Below, one piece after another: positions 28,678-36,659 of a stretch of 42,867 bases of DNA. The position numbers and the translations under genes are program-made. This DNA comes from Acidobacteriota bacterium (GTDB lineage Bacteria; Acidobacteriota; Terriglobia; Acidiferrales; UBA7541). Positions within the stretch are counted from its first letter, which is position 1. Every line of letters begins with the position of its first letter. The notes beneath the pieces are model-generated. The model had not been told where the DNA came from. It made no database searches and was given only the letters and a program-made list of their open reading frames with translations. The DNA is taken from positions 1 to 42,867 of the forward strand of contig JAKBLM010000037.1 in the NCBI GenBank assembly GCA_021832085.1, given 5' to 3'.

Positions 28678-29271
28678 CTACTTCGATTTCTTCTGGCCTC
28701 TGTTCAGATCCAGACAGACGGCGACGGCGTCGTTGGGGTTGATCGCCGTGTTCCCCTGCTGGATATGGCGAATGATGCCCTCCTTGTCGATGACGAAGGT
28801 GGTGCGGCGGGCCCATTCGAAGGGAACACCCTTGATCGAGGTTTTTTGCAGGATGCCGTACCGCTCCATCACCCTCGCGTTCATGTCGCTGAGCAGCGGG
28901 AAGGTGACCCCGATCTGCTTCGCAAAGGCGGCGTTGGCGGCCGGACTGTCGCGGCTGACGCCGAGCACGACGGTATCGTTGGCCTTGAGTTTGGGCATAT
29001 CAGCCTGATACGCCTCGAGTTCGTGCGTTCAACCTTCGGTGAATGCCAGGATGTAAAACGCGAGCACCACCGTCTTCTTGCCGCGAAAGCTCGAAAGCGT
29101 TACCGGATTGCCCTGGTCGCTGAGCAGAGTGAAATTCGGGGCTTTCTCGCCTACTTTGAGACTGGTAATGGCTAGCTTTGGATTGTGGCCCAGAGGATTG
29201 TGTTGCGCGTTAGCCGCCAGCGGAGCGAGTAAAAGAGCGAAGGCCAACGCTAACGCAAGGCGCAGTTTCAT
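28678..29271 (-). CDS. exported peroxiredoxin with in-frame UGA (probable selenocysteine)
   Basis: A thiol/selenol peroxidase of the AhpC/TSA family, 197 residues when UGA is read as Sec. ATG at 29271 follows AAGGAG. The signal peptide MKLRLALALAFALLLAPLAA ends about residue 23, so the enzyme should be extracytoplasmic. The thioredoxin-fold part starts at VGEKAPNFTLLSDQGNPVTL. UGA (29029-29031) replaces the peroxidatic cysteine in AFTEG-U-T (Sec81), with T78 at the conserved TxxC threonine. The fold continues in frame past it: ELEAYQADMPKL, VLGVSRDSPAANAAFAKQIG, then RRTTFVIDKEG with the catalytic arginine. The Pro of the usual PxxxTxxC is Ile74. A cysteine near the C-terminus (VAVCLDL) may resolve. 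Reading UGA as a plain stop would leave two useless halves. A candidate SECIS hairpin lies just downstream. Confidence 0.85.
28995..29013 (-). promoter_or_regulatory. candidate bacterial SECIS hairpin
   Basis: In the mRNA, 15 bases after UGA, GCGUAUCA pairs with UGAUAUGC to give an 8-bp stem (one G-U pair) around the loop GGC. The loop starts 24 bases from the UGA, within the spacing known for bacterial SECIS elements, and has G in its first two positions. It lies wholly inside coding sequence. It should recruit SelB with Sec-tRNA. Confidence 0.65.
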
Positions 29272-29358
29272 CCTTTTCTCCTTCCCCAAACTGGCTCGAT
29301 TATACCTGCAAACGCCCCGGCTCCGTAGCCAGGAAATCGCGTTGCGGCGCGGAACGGC

Positions 29359-30486
29359 TCAGGAGCCCGAAACGCACGGGGAGGAAACCGAAGAGGATTC
29401 CCGGAAGGCGGCTTTTTCGAAGTCTGCCAGCCGAAAAGCGCCAGCGGGGCTTTGGCGGTATTGCCGCCAGGTCTGCTCGGGGAAGGAAAGAAATACCTCA
29501 ACTACCTTGGGATCGAATTGGGTTCCGGCGGCGCGGCGGATCTCTTCGCGAGCGGTTTCGAGCGGCATCGCCTTGCGGTAGGGGCGATCGGAAATCATGG
29601 CGTCGAGGGCATCGGCCACGGCGAAAATCCGCGCGCCGAGGGGGATTTCCTCGCCGCGCAGGCCTTTGGGATAGCCGCGGCCGTCGTAATGCTCCTGGTG
29701 GGTGAGCACGATGTCGGCGGCCGGCTGCAGGAAAGGGATGTTGCGGAGGGCCTGGTAGCCGATTTCGGGATGGCGGCGCATGAGCCGGGTTTCCTCTTCC
29801 GAGAGCGGGCCGGCCTTGCGCAGAACGTGATCGGGGATGCCCACCTTGCCGATGTCGTGGAGAAACGCCCCGCGGGCGATATGCCGAAGCTGCGCCGGCC
29901 CGACGCCCATGGCTCGGGCCATCAAAATCGTGTAGCAGGTCACGCGCTGGCAGTGGCCCTCGGTTTCGGCGTCCTTCAGGTCGAGCGCCCCGCCAAAGGC
30001 TTCGAGCGTGTAATCGTAGGACTGCTCGAGTTGGCGGAGCGTCTCGGAGAGCTGGGAGGTGCGTTCGTTGACCAGCCGCTGGAGTCCTTCCTGGTAATTG
30101 CGATTTTCGAGCACCAGCCGGCGATGCTCGAGGGCGCGGCGAACGCTGAAATAGAGCTGGTCGCGGTCAAAAGGTTTCAGCAGGTAATCGTAGGCGCCGG
30201 CGCGGAGGGCGCCGATGGCGGCCGAGATGTCGTGCATCGCGGTCACCATGACCACCGGCAGATCGGGCTGGCGTTGGCGGACCCGGTCGAGCAGCGCCAG
30301 GCCGTCCATCACCGGCATCAGGATGTCGCTCAGCACCAGGGCGAACGAATTGTGCTCGATTCGCTCGATCGCCTCGGCCCCGTTCGCTGCCTTGACGCAG
30401 TCGAAGCCGCCGGCTTCGAGCAGTCCCGCCAGCACGTCTCGAATCGGCTCCTCGTCGTCGACAATCAGGATTTTTTCGGCACTCAA
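29359..30486 (-). CDS. response regulator with HD-GYP phosphodiesterase domain
   Basis: A two-domain regulator, 375 residues. The receiver domain (1-118) has the acidic pocket D10/D11, phospho-acceptor D54 (SDILMP) and K104 (LLKPFD). A coiled-coil linker (about 120-160) joins it to an HD-GYP domain with HD at 210-211 (HDIGKVGIPD), THQEHYDGRGYP and a downstream FAVADALDAM segment. HD-GYP domains hydrolyse cyclic di-GMP, so phosphorylation probably tunes c-di-GMP level. The TTG start at 30486 has GGGTGGG 6 bases upstream; ATG at 30513 adds nine residues. No sensor kinase is adjacent, so its partner is an orphan elsewhere. Confidence 0.88.
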   Translation of the reverse strand: MSAEKILIVDDEEPIRDVLAGLLEAGGFDCVKAANGAEAIERIEHNSFALVLSDILMPVMDGLALLDRVRQRQPDLPVVMVTAMHDISAAIGALRAGAYDYLLKPFDRDQLYFSVRRALEHRRLVLENRNYQEGLQRLVNERTSQLSETLRQLEQSYDYTLEAFGGALDLKDAETEGHCQRVTCYTILMARAMGVGPAQLRHIARGAFLHDIGKVGIPDHVLRKAGPLSEEETRLMRRHPEIGYQALRNIPFLQPAADIVLTHQEHYDGRGYPKGLRGEEIPLGARIFAVADALDAMISDRPYRKAMPLETAREEIRRAAGTQFDPKVVEVFLSFPEQTWRQYRQSPAGAFRLADFEKAAFRESSSVSSPCVSGS

Positions 30487-30778
30487 AATTACCCACCCTA
30501 GGCCTAGTACCATCTTACGGATTGTCCCCGTGGCGCGGCCAGCCTGACGAGCGGCATTGTGACAAGAGCGGCAACGCCTTGCCCGCGAGCCGGCGCGCCA
30601 GGCGCGAGGATTTGCGCGCGCAGGCTGCGAGGCGGAGGCCCAATGGGCGCGCTGGAATTCCGGATGCGCCGATTGCGCCTGCTCCGGCTTCGCACCTCGT
30701 CGTCCCGCCTGGCGACCTGTTATCCTACAACTTTCGCCGCAAGGTGCCGATGTTTGGCGTTCCGTTCGAGAGGGTGCC

Positions 30779-32182
30779 ATGGCCAAACGCATCGCCGGGT
30801 TCACGCTGATTCTTCTGTTGCTCGTGCCGGCCTTCGCGCTGGCGCGGCAGCAGAAAGGCTCTTCCACGCCGCCGGCCGCCGTCGCCTCGCCGCAGGCGTT
30901 TATCCGTGCGGCCAATCAGGTGCTGAAGCAGATGAGCCAGCTGATCGGCTTGCCGATCCTTCACCCACTCAAGGAAAGCCTGCGTTCAAAGGCGGAGATT
31001 CGCGCCTACCTGGTGCGGGAGGAGAAGCGGGACAAGCACCCGCGGAAGCGCCTTGCCGACGAATTGACGCTCAAGCAGTTTGGGCTGATCCCGCGTGCGT
31101 TTCACTTGAACCGATTCATGGTCAGCTTGCTGACCCAGCAGATTGCCGGCTACTACGATCCGAAGGCGAAGGAGTTCTACATCGCCAACTGGATCCCGAT
31201 CTCCGATCAGCGCATGGTGATGGCGCACGAGTTGACCCACGCGCTGCAGGACCAGCACTTCCACATCGATCGCTGGCTGAAGGCCGCCGAGCCCAACGAC
31301 GATGCCGTTGCCGCGCGCCACGCCGTGCTCGAAGGCTCGGCGACGATTTCGATGATCGAGTATGAGCTGCGGGGCATGGGCGCCAACGTCAACGATCTGC
31401 CCGATATTGCGCCGTTCACCGCGATGATCATCGGCAAGGCGTCGAGTTCTCCGGGGCTGCAGAATGCCCCGCCCTATATCCGCGATTCGCTGCTGTTTCC
31501 CTATCTGTCCGGCGCCATTTTCACCCAGCGCCTGCTGAAGGCGCGTAACGGCTGGCCCGGTTTTTACACGGTGTTTGCGCGGCCGCCGGTATCGACGCAG
31601 CAGGTGATGCAGCCCTCCTACTATCTGGAAGACAAAGCGCCGCCGCCGGTCGTCCTGCCCGATCTCAAGCGGCTGCTCGGGCGCCGCTGGACGCAGCTCG
31701 ACCAGAACATTTTCGGCGAATTCGGGCTGCAGGAGATTTTGAAGCAATACCTGGACACCACGCAGGCGAATGAGTTCGCGCCCGACTGGTGGGGCGACCG
31801 GTACGCGATCCTCGAAAACCGCCGGACCAAGGCGCCGCTGCTCGTTTTCCGGTTGCGGCTCGATTCGGCCGAGCACACGCAGCAATTCTTCACCGCCTAC
31901 AGCGCGCTGCTCCGCAAAAAGCACGCGACCGCTTCACACGTTTTCACCGCGCCCGAATACCTGCAATTCGATTCCGCCCATGGCAGCGTCTTCTTCGATT
32001 GCCGCGCCGACCAGTGCCTTTCGATGGAAGGCGCCGGCCGCGCCGCGTTCGACAGGGTGGTCAAGGCGATGCACTGGCCGCGCCCGCCAAGGCCAACCGC
32101 GCCGGGCACCGCCGCCGGTGCCGCCAGAGCGAGCAGAGCCCCTCGCGCGGCACTGCCCGCCGCCACCGCCGCGTCCCTGTAG
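30779..32182 (+). CDS. secreted HExxH putative metalloprotease
   Basis: A 467-residue exported protein with signal peptide RIAGFTLILLLLVPAFALA. The zinc-protease motif HELTH is at 150-154 (MAHELTHALQDQHF), and E185 in VLEGSATIS fits a third zinc ligand in gluzincin order (HExxH...E). A proline/alanine-rich region separates the signal peptide from the domain. The rest (about 200-430) has no obvious fold but is repeatedly found in acidobacterial and related hypothetical proteins. A Pro/Ala tail ends the protein. ATG at 30779 follows GAGAGGGTGCC. No regulators nearby. Protease activity is inferred from the motif. Confidence 0.7.
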   Translation: MAKRIAGFTLILLLLVPAFALARQQKGSSTPPAAVASPQAFIRAANQVLKQMSQLIGLPILHPLKESLRSKAEIRAYLVREEKRDKHPRKRLADELTLKQFGLIPRAFHLNRFMVSLLTQQIAGYYDPKAKEFYIANWIPISDQRMVMAHELTHALQDQHFHIDRWLKAAEPNDDAVAARHAVLEGSATISMIEYELRGMGANVNDLPDIAPFTAMIIGKASSSPGLQNAPPYIRDSLLFPYLSGAIFTQRLLKARNGWPGFYTVFARPPVSTQQVMQPSYYLEDKAPPPVVLPDLKRLLGRRWTQLDQNIFGEFGLQEILKQYLDTTQANEFAPDWWGDRYAILENRRTKAPLLVFRLRLDSAEHTQQFFTAYSALLRKKHATASHVFTAPEYLQFDSAHGSVFFDCRADQCLSMEGAGRAAFDRVVKAMHWPRPPRPTAPGTAAGAARASRAPRAALPAATAASL

Positions 32183-32201
32183 CGCCGGGCTTCAGCCCGG
32201 C
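32179..32201 (+). repeat. REP-like hairpin with GTAG head
   Basis: GTAG at 32179-32182 leads into GCCGGGC-TTCA-GCCCGGC (32184-32201), a 7-bp stem with TTCA loop. It sits at the very end of the metalloprotease gene and overlaps its stop codon. Confidence 0.7.
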
Positions 32202-32277
32202 ACGGAAGCTCCGTTACGCCCGCTGCCGACAATGCGAGCAACGGTTCAGGCCGCTCGTTCGCCAAGAATGGTTTTGA

Positions 32278-32303
32278 GTAGCACAGGCAATCCTGCCTGT
32301 GCT
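32278..32303 (+). repeat. REP-like hairpin with GTAG head, ATCC loop
   Basis: GTAG at 32278-32281 overlaps the hairpin AGCACAGGCA-ATCC-TGCCTGTGCT (32280-32303), a 10-bp stem. It lies 75 bases from the TTCA-type copy and in the same orientation, between the convergent metalloprotease and sedolisin genes. Confidence 0.7.
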
Positions 32304-32395
32304 CTTTTCCTCATCGCTCGCTCGGGTTCCTTCCCTCGCGCGATGTCCATCCTGCGCCCGGCGCATAGGAGCGAGGAACTTCCGCGCTCCTGTGG

Positions 32396-35300
32396 CTATT
32401 GAACGTTGAAATCGACGGTGATTGAGTGGCTCAAGCTGCCGCTGGTCGCTAAGACGGTGGCTGTGTAACTGCCCGACGGCGTGCCGGGACTTGAAGGTGT
32501 CGACTTGCTTCTTCCGCCGCAGGCGGACAGAGCCAGCAGGGAAGCGAGAACGAGCAGGCCGAGCGCGGTGCTCCAGCGGCGTTCGGATTCCCGCTTCCCA
32601 AACGCGAGCCACAGCATGGCGAGGCCGAAAATTCCCGCTAGCGCGATTTCGAGTCCATTTCCCGAGCCCGGCCCCGCTGGCTTTTCGCCGGGAGGCAACA
32701 TGCTGGGCGCGGTGGTCGCGATGGTGAGCGTGGTCGTGGCGGAAGTGGTTGTGCTGCTGAGAGCGACGGAACTCGGGCTGAGGCTGCACGTGATTCCGAC
32801 GCCGGCGGGGCACGTCACGGAGAGGCCGATGGTGCCGGTGAATCCCTGCAGCGCACTAACCGTCAGCGATCCCGTGCCGGTACCGCCCGGGCTGGCGATA
32901 TTGATCGAAGTGGAGGGTGCGGCGATGGAGAAGTCCGGGCCGATGACGGTGAGCGTTGCGGGAGAGCTGGTTGCGGGCAGGTAATAGGTGTCGCCCGAGT
33001 ATTTGGCGGAAATGTCGAGGACCCCAGGCGTGGCGGGGGTGTAGGGCATGCTGGCTTCAAAGAGGTACGGTTGCGACGGGCCGCTTGTTGTATACGTGAC
33101 CGTTCCCGGTAGCGCAGTCGTGCCGCTATAGAAGGTGATCGTCCCGGTCGGGGCCGCTCCGAAGTCCGACCCATACAACTGCGCTGTGAGCGTCAGCCGC
33201 TGATTTGCATTCACCGTCGAGGGGTTCGCCTGCATGAAGGTGAAAAAAGGCTGGGCTTGTGTGACGGTGAACGTTGTGGAGCCTGTTGCGGCGGCATAGT
33301 TCGTGTCCCCCGAGTAATTCACCGTCAAGGTGTGGCTTCCCAAGTCCAGGAAGTATGTGCCTCCGTTGGCCGAGTAGCTCGCGTAAGACGGCGGAGATCC
33401 GCCCGGGTTCCCCGCGACCCCCTGGTACAGCAGGTTCGACAGCGTCACCGGAGACCCGTCGACCAGGAAAGAGAACGTGCCCGTCGGAGCGATTCCGTAG
33501 CTGGTCGTACTGAGTGTCGCCGCAGGCCAATCTTGGGTCCCGTATTGAACCGGTAAGCTTTGTATCGACGCGCTCAGCGTGGTTGGGGCCTTGGCGATCG
33601 TGAAACTCCCGCTGCCGGTGCTGGCGCCGTAGCTGGAATCGCCGGAATAACCGACCGAAACCGCGTACGTCCCCGCTGAGAGTGCATTGGCGCCCACTTC
33701 GATCGACTGGTCCTCCGCGTAGCCGTTGATATTCAGGGGCACTGCGCCGCCCGGCAGCGCCGTTCCGTTCAAGGTGATGGTAACCGTTCCGGTGGGGCAA
33801 CTGGCGGTGCCCTTCGAGCAGGTGCTGGAGATCCCGGTGGTAGGCGAATACGTTGCGGCGGAATTGCCAACGTCCACGCGAAGCAGGTAAAAGCCGGAGC
33901 CGTAGGTGACGCTGCTGGCGCTGTAGCTCGTGACATTCAGGTTGTTATCGAAGGTGACGAGGTTGGCGAAGGTCTTGCTTGCTTCGGAGCTGACGGTAAC
34001 GGTGACGGGGTTGGACTCGCTGGCACCATAGGTGCCGTCGCCGGCGTAGCGCGCGACCACATTGTACGCAGTGCCGCCGGGCAGCAGCGTGGTGGAACCC
34101 GTCGCGGCGCCGTTGCTCAAGGTGAACGTGCCGGCGTTGAAGGTGCTGGTTCCCACAGTGGCAATCAGCGTCACAACTCCCGTTGGCGCGGGCGAGCTGG
34201 GCGAAACCGTGATGCTGACCGGGACGGCGGTGCCGTGGGTGACGTTGACCGCATTGCCGCCATTGAGCTGGAGCGTGGTGGTGGAGGCTTTAAAGGTGAC
34301 GCTGTTCCAGTTATTCACCAGGTTGGCGGCGTTGACGCTGCCGAGGCCCGTAGCTAGGTCGTAGCCGGAAGTGGCATTGAACCCTGTAAGAACGCCGTAG
34401 CGATCGCCGATCGTGTTCGTGACGCAATTGGGAGTGCCGGTAATGCAGGGCATCGCATTGGTGCCCGAGGTGACGTCGTAAAAGATGCAGGAGCTGGCGA
34501 CCGTGCCGCTCGAATTGCAGCTGGCGCCCGTCTTGGATGCGAGCGGGTAGAGGACGTAGTTGGCGTTTCCCTGCTGCGATTTCGTTGCCTGATTCACCAT
34601 CGCGATGATCGCGGCAAAAGTGGGTGCGGCCGCCGAAGTGCCGCCAACGCCGAGAAATTCCTGCGAGACGAGATTGCAAGGGCCGCCCTGCTGGTCTGCC
34701 TCGCACACGATATAGAAATTGCCGTTGAAGCCGTTTCCGGAGAAGAGCGAGATGTCCGGCAGGTCGCGGACGCCGTCGTTCGGCACGCCCGGGCCTGTTT
34801 GCCATGCGGGTTTCGGGTAGCCGCCGCCGCAGCTGGAGAGCGACTGGCCGGTAGACGTAACGCAGTTGCTCTTGCCTCCACCTCCGCCGATGACCTGCAA
34901 GAGGAAGGAATTCTGCGAGGTGAGGGTGGTGTCGTTGCAGTTTGTCTCAGCATCGGTGGAGGCGCCGACCAGCGCCGCCAGCTCGGGATTCGTGCAGGTG
35001 TCGTTCCAGACGTTTTCGGGGATATAGCCAAGGGCGGATGCGGCGGTTGTGGAGTTGTTGGTGGAACTCCAGTAGGTGGTGGGGTCGAGCGCGTCGTTGA
35101 AATCGGTGCCGCCGGCCGCGACATTGTAGGGCGTGGAAGCGAGCCCGTCGACGGCGAGCCCCAGCGATGCGCCGGTGTTGCCCGTGTCGCACAAGGCCGA
35201 GCCGCCATCGCCCGAGGCGACCACAACGGTGATCCCTTCGGCGGCGGCCTGCTGCCAGAGCTGGTCGTAGAACTGGTTGCCCGCCGTGCCCAGATTCAGT

Positions 35301-36403
35301 TCGCACGCGCCATAGCTGTCGCTGAGGACAGGGGCGATGTCTTGGTCGACGGCGTATTCGGCGGAAAGGTCGACGCCGTCGCTCGTCTCGGTGGATTCGG
35401 AAACGACGAAATCAATTGTCGCGCCTTTGGCCACCGCGCCTGCCCACTCGACGTCGAGGTCGGATTCGGTTTCGTCGCCGGTGCTGCTGAGGATTCCCGG
35501 GTCGGGGCCGTTGTGGATCACGTTGATATTCGGGGCGGGCAAGCCGAACAAGCTGCGGAAATCGTCGACGTCCTGCGTGTTGATGTCGCTTCGGGCGATG
35601 ATGGCGATGGACTCTCCGGTGCCGTCGATACCGGCATTCCAGAGCGGCAGCACGTTGTAGATCGTGGCGAAATCGTAAGGGCTGACTGCATAAAAGGTGT
35701 TTCCGTTGCCGCTGAAGGTGTAGGCCGGCTGCACGGGGATGGCGCGTCCGGTCGTTTTCGACCGGCGGAAAATGCCCGCAACGACGTGCATGGGTTTGCG
35801 CCGGAAATTGTTCAGGCTGGCGATGCCGGCGACAGCGGGCGCGAGCGCCGTGGGAATTTCGGGATCGCTGGCGTTGGCCCAGTGCGCTTTTCCTTTCACG
35901 ACGTATTTGTGGATCGCGGTGTGAAAGGTCTGCTGCACCTGCCCGGCGGTGCCGGAAAACTCGATTACGCCGCGGCCGTTGGCCACGCTGTTCACCTGGA
36001 ATCCCTGGGATTGGAGCCAGGCGACGATCGTCTGGACGTCCTGATTGGCGAGGCCGAACTCGCTGCCGAACGCGGCTGGCGTGAGCCAGTGATGATAGCT
36101 GGGCGAGGACTTCTCCTCTTGCTGCTGGAGCAGCGCGGCGAGCGCCACTTGCTGCTGCGGGCTGCGCTTCAGCACCAGGATCATGCGATCCATCGGCAGG
36201 CTCGCCGGCGCCGGCCCGTGGTCGTACTGCGGCCGGGCCAGCGGAAAGGTGTTGCCCTTGAGCACGGTCAGCCTGTTCGGGTCTATGGGCTGGGTGATCA
36301 AAGGCTGCGTGCCGCTCGTTTGCCCGGAGATTAGTACAGGAAGAACCACAAGGGATGCCGCCAAAAGACAGAGCCAAAGAATACGTTTCGAATTCAGTCC
36401 CAC
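32396..36403 (-). CDS. secreted sedolisin (S53, pro-kumamolisin type) with Ig-like repeats
   Basis: A 1335-residue exported serine-carboxyl peptidase, active in acid. Signal peptide (residues 6-27), pro-domain (about 38-205, RSPQQQVALAALLQQQ and YHHWLTPAAFGSEFG), catalytic domain (about 225-690). Catalytic E313 and D317 (ESDLDVEW), oxyanion D362 (SDSYGAC) and nucleophile S590 (GTSAAAPTF) are all present, so it should be active. The segment 700-1200 carries four to five Ig-like repeats (TTTLQLNGG, VTVSPSSPAPTGVVTL, and others). The C-terminus has two hydrophobic helices (IALAGIFGLAMLWLAF and LGLLVLASLLALSA) and a last SGSYTATV strand. It is probably held at the cell surface while digesting protein outside. 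Confidence 0.88.
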   Translation of the reverse strand: MGLNSKRILWLCLLAASLVVLPVLISGQTSGTQPLITQPIDPNRLTVLKGNTFPLARPQYDHGPAPASLPMDRMILVLKRSPQQQVALAALLQQQEEKSSPSYHHWLTPAAFGSEFGLANQDVQTIVAWLQSQGFQVNSVANGRGVIEFSGTAGQVQQTFHTAIHKYVVKGKAHWANASDPEIPTALAPAVAGIASLNNFRRKPMHVVAGIFRRSKTTGRAIPVQPAYTFSGNGNTFYAVSPYDFATIYNVLPLWNAGIDGTGESIAIIARSDINTQDVDDFRSLFGLPAPNINVIHNGPDPGILSSTGDETESDLDVEWAGAVAKGATIDFVVSESTETSDGVDLSAEYAVDQDIAPVLSDSYGACELNLGTAGNQFYDQLWQQAAAEGITVVVASGDGGSALCDTGNTGASLGLAVDGLASTPYNVAAGGTDFNDALDPTTYWSSTNNSTTAASALGYIPENVWNDTCTNPELAALVGASTDAETNCNDTTLTSQNSFLLQVIGGGGGKSNCVTSTGQSLSSCGGGYPKPAWQTGPGVPNDGVRDLPDISLFSGNGFNGNFYIVCEADQQGGPCNLVSQEFLGVGGTSAAAPTFAAIIAMVNQATKSQQGNANYVLYPLASKTGASCNSSGTVASSCIFYDVTSGTNAMPCITGTPNCVTNTIGDRYGVLTGFNATSGYDLATGLGSVNAANLVNNWNSVTFKASTTTLQLNGGNAVNVTHGTAVPVSITVSPSSPAPTGVVTLIATVGTSTFNAGTFTLSNGAATGSTTLLPGGTAYNVVARYAGDGTYGASESNPVTVTVSSEASKTFANLVTFDNNLNVTSYSASSVTYGSGFYLLRVDVGNSAATYSPTTGISSTCSKGTASCPTGTVTITLNGTALPGGAVPLNINGYAEDQSIEVGANALSAGTYAVSVGYSGDSSYGASTGSGSFTIAKAPTTLSASIQSLPVQYGTQDWPAATLSTTSYGIAPTGTFSFLVDGSPVTLSNLLYQGVAGNPGGSPPSYASYSANGGTYFLDLGSHTLTVNYSGDTNYAAATGSTTFTVTQAQPFFTFMQANPSTVNANQRLTLTAQLYGSDFGAAPTGTITFYSGTTALPGTVTYTTSGPSQPYLFEASMPYTPATPGVLDISAKYSGDTYYLPATSSPATLTVIGPDFSIAAPSTSINIASPGGTGTGSLTVSALQGFTGTIGLSVTCPAGVGITCSLSPSSVALSSTTTSATTTLTIATTAPSMLPPGEKPAGPGSGNGLEIALAGIFGLAMLWLAFGKRESERRWSTALGLLVLASLLALSACGGRSKSTPSSPGTPSGSYTATVLATSGSLSHSITVDFNVQ

Positions 36404-36659
36404 GACGTCCCGCCCCAGGGCGTGAAATCAGGCCGCGGTTTTGAAACATCACGTTCGGCGCATAACGTATTCTTCCCGGGCTCGCGAGTCAACCACAGAA
36501 AAGAATTTCGCGGCGGTTCCTCGGGCGCGCACAGAGCACGCGCAGACTTTGGGGTCCTGACTTTTTCGGTAATTCCGGGCTATCGGGATTGGTGCGGTGA
36601 AGGCACGCGAACCACGCCTTCGCCAAGGCTTCGGCGGGCGTTTGGGTAGCGGGCGGTGA

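Noticed and set aside
29029..29031. UGA as a frameshift or nonsense mutation in a dead peroxiredoxin gene
   Set aside because: No frame change occurs, both halves are well preserved with catalytic residues, and the UGA sits precisely at the cysteine codon with a hairpin after it. A single point mutation remains possible but is less likely.
34799..36334. Plus-strand frame of about 500 codons opposite the sedolisin
   Set aside because: The sedolisin frame has the full catalytic set and pro-domain; the opposite frame has repetitive Gly/Val/Asp composition with no motif.
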